The notes beneath the pieces were generated by a model that was not told the DNA's origin, did not search any database, and worked only from the letters and a program-made list of their open reading frames with translations. Shown here piece after piece: positions 50,698-60,365 of a DNA stretch of 64,000 nt; the stretch's first letter is position 1, and every line of letters begins with the position of its first letter. Source of the stretch: Candidatus Poribacteria bacterium (GTDB lineage: Bacteria; Poribacteria; WGA-4E; WGA-3G). Both the position numbers and the translations under genes were made by a program. Location of the stretch: contig JAAXHL010000065.1 of NCBI GenBank assembly GCA_012270865.1, forward strand, positions 1 through 64,000, read 5' to 3'.

Positions 50698-53250
50698 TTA
50701 GGCGAGTCGTTGGTTTGTAACGCCTCGCTGTGGTTTGCGTGGGGAACGTTGTTTGTCGATCCATTTGACAGAGAAGTGGAGCAGGTTTTCCATAATTTTA
50801 TCGTTGATTCTCACATCCTCTTCTGTCTCATTTTTCAAACTGGTGACGATGTATAGTCCCTTCTGGAACGGCAGGAGAAGAAGTGCGGATGCGTCTTCAA
50901 ACTCGTCTGGGAGTCCAGCTGCGGCGATGTTGGTTTTCGCGAGGGATGTCCATTTTCGGAGCGGATCGAGCCACATATCATCGAGTCGGATGAGGGGTTG
51001 ATCCATAGCGTTTGGATCGACGTGTTGGTTTCCGTTTAGTGGATTCGGGTGTTGAAAGATCCGTGAGCGTTTTCCTTGTGATGTCGGGAACAGTTCATAA
51101 GTTTCGTCGCACTCGATGCCGGTGAGGGGTTCGGGTATCCATCCGGTTCCACGGCGCTGTTTGGCACTGGCTTTGACATCTTGTCCGGAGACGATGACGA
51201 CTCCGCCTTGGCTGACGAAGTTTTTGATACGATGTTCGGCATCAATGTTAAGTCGATAGCCGGCTTTGTAGACTTCACCGTTCCCGATCCATAAGATATC
51301 GGTTTTCGGGAGTCGGTCGGTTCGTAAATCTCGGACTTCGCTATAGAGTATATGGTGTTCCTGAATGTACTCGAAACGTTCAAGGACAGGGTACTCTACT
51401 GTAGATGTGTTCCCTGTGAGTGCCATGAGTTTGAGTGGCATCGCTATTTGTATTTCTGATCGTGTGACACCTGGGACTCTGGTGACTCCGGTATCAGGTT
51501 TGAAGAATTTGCTGTTAACGACAGCGTTTATGCTGCCTGCGATTCGGTTTCGGATCAGTTTTCTGCGACGTTTGCGTTGCTCTGTCGTATTTAGCGTTCG
51601 TGCCTGCGGATAGACGAGCGGTGCTAACGCCTCGTGCCGAATAGCATTTTCGTGTATCTGCTCAACGATAGCGGCGTGTGCGGTAATCTTGGCACGGTTT
51701 GTTGGTATGAGTCTTTTGTGGAGCGGGAACCCGCGGCGGAATCTGTTGTCAAAACTGCGGAAGGCATCTTCGATATCCCACCGTCGGCTATAACTGGTGT
51801 CAATTGTTTTCAGATCGATGCGTTCTTCGTTGACGTTGGTTACATATCCGTGAACGACGTTTACACCGTGGATGGGTTTGCCCTCTTTATCTGCGATGGC
51901 GACGTCCTCTTTATCGCTCATATCTAAGATGGCATCTGTCAATCCGCTGAGGCTGAAGAGTTCTGGTTGGTATTTTTCTGCGCTTTCGATAATCGTGCAG
52001 GATGTTCGTGGAAAGATGATATCGGCATCTCGGAAAGAGCGAAAGCTGACCCTAAACTTCTTATAGTTTTTTATCGTGAGGTGTTGCGGTTGGGCGACGC
52101 GCTCAAACGGTCCGACTTTATGCCTGGCGACCGGTTGGACACGGAGTTTCTGAACGCTGAATGGTTGGATGTGATAGTGTTTAAACTCGGCGTTCCACCC
52201 CCATTCGGGTGCTCCGTCAAAAAACACGAATTGCCCAAGTCGGATATGATAGGGTGTATTGTTTTCAAAGACGAGAAAATATCCGTTTTTGTCGTCGCCT
52301 TCGGCGCGGCATCTTAAACCGCGGTCGTCGCGTCGGTTCAGTGCATTTAAGTTGTGCTTATACTCAATTTCATATCCCCAATCATCTTTGTATCCGTTGT
52401 TATCTCCATCTTTGACTTCCATCAAAGCGATGTGCTTATTATTATAGTCTTTGAGGATAGCGGTATATTCGCCCGTTGCTGTGCGAACTTTAATGCGGGT
52501 GCCGACGAGGCGTTCAATTAGCCGGTCATAGGTTTCCTGCTCTTCGAGGTAGTCGGCAGATTCATCAAGTTCGTTAAGTCCGGTAATATCTGCGTTATTT
52601 CTATTGAGTGCTTCTTGGTATACTTTGTTATACTCTTGAAACCGTCCGCCTACACTTTTCTTAACACTTTCAAAGACCATACTGATAGCACTTTTTGATG
52701 CTTCACTGAGAGCGACGAACATATTTCGGATTTTCCGCCGCATTTTGTAGAGGAGGGGTGGGTGGTAGACGCGCTCGAGTTCCCATGCGCGTTCCTGTAG
52801 TTCGCGTTCGTTCATCGCGTCGTAGTAACGGATATACGCGACAATTTTTTCTTCGCGCTCTTTGTTCGTGAAGATATAACTCGGTGCTTGCCCACGTTGT
52901 CTGGATTCTTCGGAGATAATTTCCATGCCTTTCAACTCAAGCCGCATTGTACCTCGATACAGTTTGCCGTCCTTCAGTTGAAAAACGACGTATTTGTTAA
53001 GGAGCGTCTTTAGGAGTTTATCTTTCCGAAAGAGTCCAATGATGTAGAAAAGACCACTGAAAACGAAGACAATTAGGATGACGGTGCCGTAGAGTTGGAC
53101 GCGTGACCAGATACTACGCGCACCTTCTGCTACAGCGTCGGCGGCAGCTTCTTCTTGCGCGAAGACTGCCGGTAAAATCGTGACAAAGAGAACGACGACA
53201 ATTAGTATGCACGACCAAAGGCGTTGTGTTGTGCGTGTGTTTTTGAACAT
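50698..53250 (-). CDS. Large envelope protein of unknown function
   Basis: This is an 850-residue protein. A signal peptide or first membrane segment (1-31) is followed by a second hydrophobic helix (about 50-72). A long charged region (about 75-260) with coiled-coil-like stretches comes next. The middle repeats short beta segments such as K-D-G-K-L-Y-R-G-T and R-I-K-V-R-T-A-T-G-E-Y. Near residue 650-690, D-I-L-W-I-G-N-G-E-V and F-V-S-Q-G-G-V-V-I-V-S-G resemble the Rossmann-like DUF4159/ThuA fold. AGGAGG precedes the ATG. No known family covers the whole chain. It is 12 bases downstream of the isomerase gene. Confidence 0.85.
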   Translation of the reverse strand: MFKNTRTTQRLWSCILIVVVLFVTILPAVFAQEEAAADAVAEGARSIWSRVQLYGTVILIVFVFSGLFYIIGLFRKDKLLKTLLNKYVVFQLKDGKLYRGTMRLELKGMEIISEESRQRGQAPSYIFTNKEREEKIVAYIRYYDAMNERELQERAWELERVYHPPLLYKMRRKIRNMFVALSEASKSAISMVFESVKKSVGGRFQEYNKVYQEALNRNNADITGLNELDESADYLEEQETYDRLIERLVGTRIKVRTATGEYTAILKDYNNKHIALMEVKDGDNNGYKDDWGYEIEYKHNLNALNRRDDRGLRCRAEGDDKNGYFLVFENNTPYHIRLGQFVFFDGAPEWGWNAEFKHYHIQPFSVQKLRVQPVARHKVGPFERVAQPQHLTIKNYKKFRVSFRSFRDADIIFPRTSCTIIESAEKYQPELFSLSGLTDAILDMSDKEDVAIADKEGKPIHGVNVVHGYVTNVNEERIDLKTIDTSYSRRWDIEDAFRSFDNRFRRGFPLHKRLIPTNRAKITAHAAIVEQIHENAIRHEALAPLVYPQARTLNTTEQRKRRRKLIRNRIAGSINAVVNSKFFKPDTGVTRVPGVTRSEIQIAMPLKLMALTGNTSTVEYPVLERFEYIQEHHILYSEVRDLRTDRLPKTDILWIGNGEVYKAGYRLNIDAEHRIKNFVSQGGVVIVSGQDVKASAKQRRGTGWIPEPLTGIECDETYELFPTSQGKRSRIFQHPNPLNGNQHVDPNAMDQPLIRLDDMWLDPLRKWTSLAKTNIAAAGLPDEFEDASALLLLPFQKGLYIVTSLKNETEEDVRINDKIMENLLHFSVKWIDKQRSPRKPQRGVTNQRLA

Positions 53251-53262
53251 CTGTTCAACCTC

Positions 53263-54123
53263 CTAATAGATGTTGACTCCATTTTCAGTGGCGATGCGTC
53301 GGACGTTAGTATTTGCGAGCGGGATCTTCTCCGTCGGTAGATGTTCTATCAATCCATAGCCGTCGGGATAGAGTGCCTCAAAACGTTTTAGTGCCACACC
53401 GAGATTCAATTCGCCTTCACCGGGGACCTCTTCACTGAGATGGAGGACGAGTCCGTTCTGAACGCTGATGTCTTTGATGTGTGCCATAGGTGCGACGGGA
53501 CCCATCACGTCAAAGATGTGGTTAAGCCGGTCTTCGCTATCGTAGACCTGCCGAAGCGTTTGGAAATGGTTGACGAAATCCATGACGATGCGTAACCGTT
53601 CGGAACCGACTTGCTCGACGATATCGCGACAGGTTTCCGGTGAATCCATGATGGAGACGGCGTGTGTTTCCATGACAAGCGTGAGTTCGTGTTGTTCAGC
53701 GTGTTCTGCGATCGGTTTCAGGGTCTCAATCAGGCGTTCCATTGATTCTGGTAGATAGTTATCCCGATGAGATGTCCAAGCACCGTCAGGGTTAAGACTG
53801 CCTGGACGGAACAGGTAGTGGCGTGCGTTGAGAGCGGTGGCAGTTGCCATGCCGCGCTGAACGCTTTCGATGGCGGCTTCTCGGACAGCGGCATCTGGGT
53901 GAAAGAGGCATTCGTTGTAAGTGATACCGAATTGCACGAGGTCGAGTTCTGCGGTTTCCAGCATTTCTACACAACGCGTACACGCCTCTGGTGGTACAGA
54001 GGGTATCTCCGCGCTCGGGAAATGGAAGCTTAAACCTGTAAATTCCAGAGCCTTGATGTTTTCGATCTGTTCTGATGTAAGTGTGCGGAAATCACCGCAG
54101 AGTCCAACGATGCCGAGTCTCAT
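53263..54123 (-). CDS. Sugar phosphate isomerase/epimerase (xylose-isomerase-like TIM barrel)
   Basis: This 286-residue AP-endonuclease-2-type TIM barrel protein has metal-site segments V-M-E-T-H-A, V-M-D-F-V-N-H, M-A-H-I-K-D-I and G-L-I-E-H-L. The family isomerises or epimerises sugars or inositols. AAGGAAA precedes the ATG. It is the first gene before the 850-residue envelope protein, with which it is probably cotranscribed, but no functional link is evident. Confidence 0.88.
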   Translation of the reverse strand: MRLGIVGLCGDFRTLTSEQIENIKALEFTGLSFHFPSAEIPSVPPEACTRCVEMLETAELDLVQFGITYNECLFHPDAAVREAAIESVQRGMATATALNARHYLFRPGSLNPDGAWTSHRDNYLPESMERLIETLKPIAEHAEQHELTLVMETHAVSIMDSPETCRDIVEQVGSERLRIVMDFVNHFQTLRQVYDSEDRLNHIFDVMGPVAPMAHIKDISVQNGLVLHLSEEVPGEGELNLGVALKRFEALYPDGYGLIEHLPTEKIPLANTNVRRIATENGVNIY

Positions 54124-54136
54124 AGTTTTCCTTTTA

Positions 54137-54253
54137 AGTTATCAGTTAACAGTTATCAGTTATCAGTTAAAAGAGATGTTTGATAATCCCTAAGTCTCTT
54201 TCTGAAGACTGAAAGGTTTTTCGCAGAAAAACCGTACTGAAAACTGATAACTA
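54137..54253. repeat. Heptamer-arm palindromic repeat
   Basis: Five AGTTATC/AGTTAAC units (54137-54170) and an inverted GATAACT end near 54246-54253 enclose further short stems (CTTTCTGAAGACTGAAAG; TTTTTCGCAGAAAAA). It lies between the isomerase gene and the end of the cyclase gene. Confidence 0.6.
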
Positions 54254-54254
54254 T

Positions 54255-57200
54255 CTATTCAGAAGTCTGTGCGAAAACTTCTAATTCCTTTAGGAGTTTT
54301 TTGGTGCGTACAAGGTCTTTTGTATCTAAACCTTCTGAGAACGATGCGTATATCGGTTTTAGTAGGTTATAAGCGTCTTTAGCTCGGTTTTGTGAGTGCC
54401 ATAGTTCGCTGAGACTGATTGCGGCTCGGAGTTCCCACGATTTTGCGTCTTGGTGTTGTGCTATCGCTAATGCTTCCTGAAAATAGGATTCCGCTTGTGC
54501 CTGGGTTGATCGGGTCTCGTCAGTCTTCTCGGCGAGTAGAAGAAAAAGTTCGCCCTTCTGCCGATTAAGTTCTGCTGCGTAGGTGCGCTCGCCTGTGCGT
54601 GTGATAACCTGCAATGCGGTCTCAAGTGTCTGTCGTGCTAAGTCATATTGCCCGTCACGTTGATACGCTTGTGCGAGCAGTGCGAGAAAGAGGGGCATTA
54701 ATAATTCACCTCTTGTTTCTTTCCAAGCGTCGATGCCTTTGCGAATCATCGCGATGCCATCTTCTCGGCAGTTCTGTGCTGCGAGTGCCCACCCCTTCAG
54801 CACCATTGCTGCGGCTTCCCATGCTGAGAACCCGTGCTCTTGACATATCCGTAGCATCTGTGTTGCTGAGGTGTTTACCTCCTCCGCTTCACCTCGGTAC
54901 TGATAAAGCACGGTTCTAAAGTGGAGCGATACTGCCTCACTAAAAGGGTGGTTGGTATCCCTTCCAATGATTACGGCCTGATTAATCCGTTCTTCCGCTT
55001 GTATCGGGTAGCCAATACACCACAAAAGTGGTGCAGAATAGGCGAGGAGCGTCATTCCGGGTTCAGCCACATAGTGGAGAAATGCTGGGACGGGGTGGTG
55101 CTGGGGTTGATAGCGTTCTATTCCTGCCTCCAAGTGTGCCAAAGCCGCGTTGAATTCGCTCAAATAGTAGAGTGTTGCCCCCAGTGCCCGATGTGCCTCG
55201 ACTTCAAACGCTTGGTTTTCTGTTTGCTTAGCGATAGCATAACACGCTTCGCCGAGTTCACGGGCGGAATGTAATCTTCCGCGGACGAGATGAGAGAGCC
55301 ACAATCCGAACAGTATCGGGAACCGTAGGTCTTTTATTTGATCGGGCGCGGTATCGGGTTTATCTTTCGGAGCGGTTTCCTCCGTTTTTTCGAGTGTTTC
55401 GAGTAATTCGCGTGCGCGTGTGTAGGCGACTTCTACCTCAGGTGAGGCGTACCCTTTCGTTGCGATGAGTGCTGTGCCGAGTGTCGTTTGCAGTTCGAGT
55501 TCACGCCGCATGACGGCTTCTTGTTCTTCGGGAGTGGTGACACTTTTTGAGAGCGTTTCGAGCGCTGCCAACCCTTGCATAATATGCCGGACACCCTCAA
55601 CGTTTGCCGAGCGTTCTAAGGCGCGGTGTGCTGCCCGGTGCCAATAGTCGATCGCTTCTTCAGAGAGTCCGGCTTCGGTATAGTGATATGCGACGAGTTC
55701 TGGTTGGAATCCGTCCTCGCGTTGGAGGACTTCTGCGATCTGTTGATGGTACTGTTGTCGTTTGCTCTTTAGAAGTGCTTGATAAGCGGTTTCGCGTAGC
55801 AGCGGATGCCTAAAGGTATAGCGGAATTGGTTATCAGCAATCTTATCCCGATTGAGGATGTAAGCATTTACTAATTTGTTGAGTTCAGCCTTCAGTATTG
55901 CGAAATCGGTAAAGGTATCGTTTCCGAGTTCAACGCCGGCGGCGATTTTGTGGAGTAGTTCGGCTGTCCATTCTCTGCCGAGGGTTGCTCCGAGTTGGAT
56001 GATCTCTTTGACGGGACCGAGTTCATCTAATCGTGCTGTCAGCAGGTCTTGAAGCGTTACAGGAACGGCGACTGTCTGTGTTGGCGAGCTGCTTGTGTTG
56101 AGGGCATCCGAAGACAGTGTTAAGGTATCGCCTTCGAGCATCATCTGTGTGAGTTCTTCGACGAACAGGGGGACCCCTTCCGTCATTTCGACAATCTTTG
56201 TCAATAAGTCTGATGGTAATTGCGTATTGCCTGCAACGTGTTGAATCATTATTTCTACCTGCGGTGGTGTGAGTGGTTCCAGCGGTAGTGTATTTGCATA
56301 AGCCGGTTGCAGCAGTTTCTTGAGAGCCTCTTTATCTACGGAAACCTCGTTTGCGAGTTGTTCATCCGCGACGGTCTGTGTGCTCTGTTCTTCATCGGAT
56401 TGTGCGCTGTTCCGAAAATAATGTGTGTCTGAACGGCAGGACAGAACCACGAAGATACGAGCGTTTTCGATCCGTGGGATTAAAAGTGTCAAAAATTCGA
56501 TGCTTGATGGATCAACCCAGTGCAGGTCTTCTACGATGAAGAGTATCGGTTTCTGTTCTGACATCTTCAGCAATACTTGGACGAGTACTTCGAGTGTTTG
56601 TTGTCGTCGCTGTCTGCGTCTCCATCCGGAGGGGTATGTATCCTGCTCAATCGGTCTGCTGTAGGGATGGGTACCGATACCTGTTTCGGTTTGTCGTTGA
56701 ATTTCAAAAGGTATCTCCAATAATTCGGCGAGGAGCGGTAAAGTTTCGGGTATATGTGCTTGTGCGTTGGTATCCTGTTCGACAGTTGGTACGCTATAGT
56801 CTTGGAGCAGATTTTCGAGTTTTTCGAGTCTCGCTTGTGCGGTGTCGGTATTTGTGAACTGTACGACGTGTTCTTGGAAGAGTGAAAGTATAGGGTACAG
56901 CGGACTGTTCTGGTAGTATTGTGAGCATCTGCCTTCTAAAGTGACAGCCTCTGGATGGTTCTTAACGTATTCCTGAATGAGTTGTACACATCTCGACTTC
57001 CCGATACCTGCTTCGCCTTCAATGAGGAGTGCTTGCCCTTTCATTGTGAGTGTTTGTGCCCAACCTTGTTTGAGGCGTTCGACCTCATGTTCCCGTCCGA
57101 TCAGGGGTGTTAATCGACTCTCGCTGGCGATATTGAGTCGGCTTTGTATCGGGATTTCACCGGAGACCTGATAGATGTTGACGGGTTGCGAGATACCGCG

Positions 57201-57866
57201 TAGTGCGGATGCGCCGAGTGCGTCGCAGTCAAAAAAGCCTTCGACCAATTGGTGTGTTGTGTCCCCGATCACGATGGTGTTGGGTGATGCGAGTTTTTGC
57301 ATCCTTGCGGCGAGGTTCGGTGTTTTACCGACGATGTCGATCGCTTCTGGGGATTCCTGTGCTGAGATATGCCAGACGACGACACGTCCTGTATCAATAC
57401 TGATGCGAACGCTAATTTCTATACCGAAGGTTGTATGGAGATACGGGTTCAGGGTCTCTATGGCGGCGACGATACCGAGTGCGGCTCTTACGGATCGGTG
57501 TGCTGTGTCTTCATGTGCGGTCGGGTAACCGAAATAGACGAGGATACCGTCCCCGAAGTAGCGTGCGATGTGTCCATTTTGTGCTAAGACCACCTCCATA
57601 ATGCATGTCCGATATATTTCTAATAGATTTCGGAGTTCTTCGGGATCAAGTTTTTCGGTGAATGCTGTGGAGTCGACAATATCACAGAAAAGGACAGTGA
57701 GTTGCCGGCGTTCCGCGCCGTGTGGTAGTGCCTGTTCAATAGTTATTGGGTCAGGTGTTGGCAATTCACGTGGGCGCGCAGCCGCGCCGAGCGGTGTGCC
57801 GCATTCGCCGCAAAATTTGAATGAAGGGTTCAAAAACCCACAATTTGCGCAGAGTTTGTGCTGCAT
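54255..57866 (-). CDS. Adenylate/guanylate cyclase fused to AAA ATPase and TPR domains
   Basis: This is a 1203-residue cytoplasmic signalling protein. A zinc ribbon (C6, C9, C19, C22) is followed by a class III cyclase catalytic domain (about 55-235) with metal Asp residues D62 and D106 and N184/R188 of the transition-state motif. Next is a STAND-like AAA ATPase with Walker A G-E-A-G-I-G-K-S (284-291) and Walker B V-E-D-L-H-W-V-D. The C-terminal half is TPR-like helical repeats. Such proteins act as stress or ligand sensors that make cAMP. A Crp/Fnr regulator is coded 4 kb away and could read the signal. Confidence 0.9.
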   Translation of the reverse strand: MQHKLCANCGFLNPSFKFCGECGTPLGAAARPRELPTPDPITIEQALPHGAERRQLTVLFCDIVDSTAFTEKLDPEELRNLLEIYRTCIMEVVLAQNGHIARYFGDGILVYFGYPTAHEDTAHRSVRAALGIVAAIETLNPYLHTTFGIEISVRISIDTGRVVVWHISAQESPEAIDIVGKTPNLAARMQKLASPNTIVIGDTTHQLVEGFFDCDALGASALRGISQPVNIYQVSGEIPIQSRLNIASESRLTPLIGREHEVERLKQGWAQTLTMKGQALLIEGEAGIGKSRCVQLIQEYVKNHPEAVTLEGRCSQYYQNSPLYPILSLFQEHVVQFTNTDTAQARLEKLENLLQDYSVPTVEQDTNAQAHIPETLPLLAELLEIPFEIQRQTETGIGTHPYSRPIEQDTYPSGWRRRQRRQQTLEVLVQVLLKMSEQKPILFIVEDLHWVDPSSIEFLTLLIPRIENARIFVVLSCRSDTHYFRNSAQSDEEQSTQTVADEQLANEVSVDKEALKKLLQPAYANTLPLEPLTPPQVEIMIQHVAGNTQLPSDLLTKIVEMTEGVPLFVEELTQMMLEGDTLTLSSDALNTSSSPTQTVAVPVTLQDLLTARLDELGPVKEIIQLGATLGREWTAELLHKIAAGVELGNDTFTDFAILKAELNKLVNAYILNRDKIADNQFRYTFRHPLLRETAYQALLKSKRQQYHQQIAEVLQREDGFQPELVAYHYTEAGLSEEAIDYWHRAAHRALERSANVEGVRHIMQGLAALETLSKSVTTPEEQEAVMRRELELQTTLGTALIATKGYASPEVEVAYTRARELLETLEKTEETAPKDKPDTAPDQIKDLRFPILFGLWLSHLVRGRLHSARELGEACYAIAKQTENQAFEVEAHRALGATLYYLSEFNAALAHLEAGIERYQPQHHPVPAFLHYVAEPGMTLLAYSAPLLWCIGYPIQAEERINQAVIIGRDTNHPFSEAVSLHFRTVLYQYRGEAEEVNTSATQMLRICQEHGFSAWEAAAMVLKGWALAAQNCREDGIAMIRKGIDAWKETRGELLMPLFLALLAQAYQRDGQYDLARQTLETALQVITRTGERTYAAELNRQKGELFLLLAEKTDETRSTQAQAESYFQEALAIAQHQDAKSWELRAAISLSELWHSQNRAKDAYNLLKPIYASFSEGLDTKDLVRTKKLLKELEVFAQTSE

Positions 57867-57981
57867 ACGCCGTCTCCTCGCCTACGTTGTGCGCTCAATG
57901 ATGGGCATGATTTTAAGGATTACCGTGATTTTCGTTCAGTGGTTATCTTGGTTAATCACACGTATCATATAAATCACGGGT

Positions 57982-58698
57982 CTATTTTCTGAATTGGTTC
58001 AGATATTCTTGCAATTCGGCGTCGCGTGGGTCCAGTTTATACGCTTCTTGGTAGAAGTCGAGAGCTCTATCGGTTTTGCCGACCTTCATATAAAACGACC
58101 CGAGATTTCGGTATGCGACGCTATGTGTTGACTTCAGGTCTAATGCGCGCATGTAATGGTCGCGTGCGCGTAAGAGATATACTTTTGTTTCTCCGATGAG
58201 AATGCTAAGTGTGATTTCGTTTTCCCAACGTTGTCTGTATACTTCACCGCCGAGTTTTTTTGCTTCTTCTTCGACGGCATCAGCGACGGCTTCGTGTCGT
58301 GTTTCGAGTAGAATGGAGCCGGAGTTGGTTTTGTCAATAGCGTTTTTGAGTTCTACTATTGCTGCGTCTGATGACTCGCTGCTCAATTCTTTTTCCCACG
58401 AGGGCCAGTTGGGACCGGCGTATTCGAGTCCTTGCTCATAATAGACGGTTCCGAGGTCGTTAAAGATTTCGGCGTTTTCGGGACGCATTTTTATCGCTTG
58501 GCTGTAAAGTTCAATTGCTTGTTGGTATTTTTTGGCGTTAAAGGCATCTTTCGCGTGTGTACGCATCAGTTTGAATTCTTCACTTTCCAAGTTGACGGCG
58601 ATACCCAATCGTGGTTCATCTTTGGCAAAGAAGTAGATCACACCAATGATCACAATAGACAGGCAGACGGCGATGAGTGTCGGTGGTTGCAGTTTCAT
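57982..58698 (-). CDS. Membrane-anchored TPR protein
   Basis: This 238-residue protein has one N-terminal membrane helix (about 8-24) and at least three TPR units, including A-I-E-L-Y-S-Q-A-I-K-M-R-P-E-N-A and A-L-D-F-Y-Q-E-A-Y-K-L-D-P. The bulk should face the periplasm. AAGGA precedes the ATG. It lies between the HtrA protease and cyclase genes on the same strand and may scaffold envelope complexes. Confidence 0.88.
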   Translation of the reverse strand: MKLQPPTLIAVCLSIVIIGVIYFFAKDEPRLGIAVNLESEEFKLMRTHAKDAFNAKKYQQAIELYSQAIKMRPENAEIFNDLGTVYYEQGLEYAGPNWPSWEKELSSESSDAAIVELKNAIDKTNSGSILLETRHEAVADAVEEEAKKLGGEVYRQRWENEITLSILIGETKVYLLRARDHYMRALDLKSTHSVAYRNLGSFYMKVGKTDRALDFYQEAYKLDPRDAELQEYLNQFRK

Positions 58699-58842
58699 GT
58701 TTTTAATTTTCCTTGCGGTTCGGTGAGATGAATTAGATGTTTAAGCACCTTGCCCGTAGATCCGCCTTCCATTACATTACAGGCTACAGATCTTAGTTAA
58801 ACAAACACCTCTTTAATCAATAACCGGTGAATTGTTTGAAAC

Positions 58843-58872
58843 CTCTTAACTGAAAACTGTTAACTGACGACT
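58843..58872. repeat. Degenerate heptamer-arm repeat
   Basis: CTCTTAACTGAAAACTG followed by TTAACTGACGAC is a short half-element of the AGTTATC family, at the 3' end of the HtrA gene. Confidence 0.4.
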
Positions 58873-58882
58873 ATAAGAACAC

Positions 58883-60346
58883 TTATCTCCGACGATTGTT
58901 TCTATTAAAAAAGATCTCAATGGCATCCCGGACACTATCTCGTTCAAAATAGAGGAGTGCCCTGTATTGAGAGCGGATGTTTTCATCAACGAGTTTCAAA
59001 ATTTCGAGCGAATAGATACTGGTATCGTCTATTCGATAAATGAGGTCTCCGCGTTTAAGTGCATCTTTCAATCTGCTGTCTCTATCGACGTGCGTGATGA
59101 CAACACCGGGGCCCTGGTATTTACGTGCCATATCCTTGTCGAGTTGTCCGAATGTGATACCCCATCCGGGGGGTGTATAACTCCATTGCCGAGTTTTTAT
59201 TTTGAATTCGGTATGTCTATTTTTGCCGCGACGGCTGAATTCACATTTTATCGGTTGATTGATCGGTAGGAGACGTGTGAGTGCGTAAAAATCTGCTTCA
59301 CTCTTTACGCGATGCCTTGAGATACTGATTATCACATCTCCGCGTCGGATGCCGGCGTTGGCGATTGGACTCCGTTTTTCTATTTCTGATACCAAGACCC
59401 CAGTATTCACGGGTGTTGACAGTTTTTCTGCTAATTCTTCGGTTATGTTTTGGACTTCCATAGCGAGGTCCGGTGGGACGACGCTTCCGTATTCAATAAT
59501 TTGTTCGACGACCTTCTTCGCCTTATTCGCTGGAATAGCGAAACCGACCCCTTGTGAACCACCGCTGGTTGAATGGATAACGGTGTTTATACCGATAAGT
59601 TCACCGTGTATGTTTACCAATGCGCCGCCGCTGTTCCCCGGGTTAATGGAGGCATCCGTCTGAATCAGATTTTCATGGTGAAAATTTTCGACGGTTCGGG
59701 AGCGTTGCGTTGCGCTGACGATACCGATTGTTACAGAAGGTTGTGCGTCGCTTATTGATAAACCGAATGGGTTTCCGATGGCAACTGCCCATTCCCCTAT
59801 TAAGAGGGCTTCGGAGTCTCCCCACTGAATCTCGGGCAGTGTCGTGTCTGTTTCCACCTTTAAAACAGCAAGGTCTGAGAGATAATCGTAACCAGCGGCG
59901 TGTGCTGCGAACTCCCGTCCGTCTGGGATCGTAACTGTGATGCTATCAGCGTTTTCGATGACGTGGTGGTTCGTCAGGATATATCCTTTTTTATCAACGA
60001 TGACCCCGGAACCGACTTCACGTTGCAAACGTTTTCGCGGGTAGAGGATTTCTCCGCCGAACCGCCGGAACCATTCGTCAGAGAATGTGAGTTGTTCGAC
60101 GGTCCGGACAGCACTGATGTTAACAACCGCCGGACTCGCTTTTGCTACTGCTGTAACGATGGCTGTCTGCCGCGATGCGGTTACGGCTTCTTGTGTTGCT
60201 GCGTTTTCTTGTGTTGCTGCGTTACTGAACTCAGTGCTATCCGCACTGTTGCTATCCGCACTGTTACAGCCTGTTCCTACCAATATAGTAGATAGACAGA
60301 GTAGCAGCAAGATTGGATAACTACGATAAGAAGGTAAATGTATCAT
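58883..60346 (-). CDS. HtrA/DegP-type periplasmic serine protease with PDZ domains
   Basis: This 487-residue protein starts with an export signal ending G-T-G-C27, so it is likely a lipoprotein. After a short Ser/Asn/Thr/Gln-rich linker comes the trypsin-like domain with H128 (N-H-H-V), D158 (L-S-D-L-A) and S239 (P-G-N-S-G-G). Two PDZ domains follow (about 295-370 and 395-475). The family degrades or refolds damaged envelope proteins. It starts 19 bases after the M28 peptidase gene, so both likely belong to the transcript begun by the Crp/Fnr gene. Confidence 0.94.
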   Translation of the reverse strand: MIHLPSYRSYPILLLLCLSTILVGTGCNSADSNSADSTEFSNAATQENAATQEAVTASRQTAIVTAVAKASPAVVNISAVRTVEQLTFSDEWFRRFGGEILYPRKRLQREVGSGVIVDKKGYILTNHHVIENADSITVTIPDGREFAAHAAGYDYLSDLAVLKVETDTTLPEIQWGDSEALLIGEWAVAIGNPFGLSISDAQPSVTIGIVSATQRSRTVENFHHENLIQTDASINPGNSGGALVNIHGELIGINTVIHSTSGGSQGVGFAIPANKAKKVVEQIIEYGSVVPPDLAMEVQNITEELAEKLSTPVNTGVLVSEIEKRSPIANAGIRRGDVIISISRHRVKSEADFYALTRLLPINQPIKCEFSRRGKNRHTEFKIKTRQWSYTPPGWGITFGQLDKDMARKYQGPGVVITHVDRDSRLKDALKRGDLIYRIDDTSIYSLEILKLVDENIRSQYRALLYFERDSVRDAIEIFFNRNNRRR

Positions 60347-60365
60347 GATACACTATTTCCGAGAC

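Noticed and set aside
60120..60295. Frameshift at the start of the HtrA gene
   Set aside because: Re-reading showed a continuous frame from the ATG at 60346; the Asn/Ala/Thr repeats in the linker are real but short.
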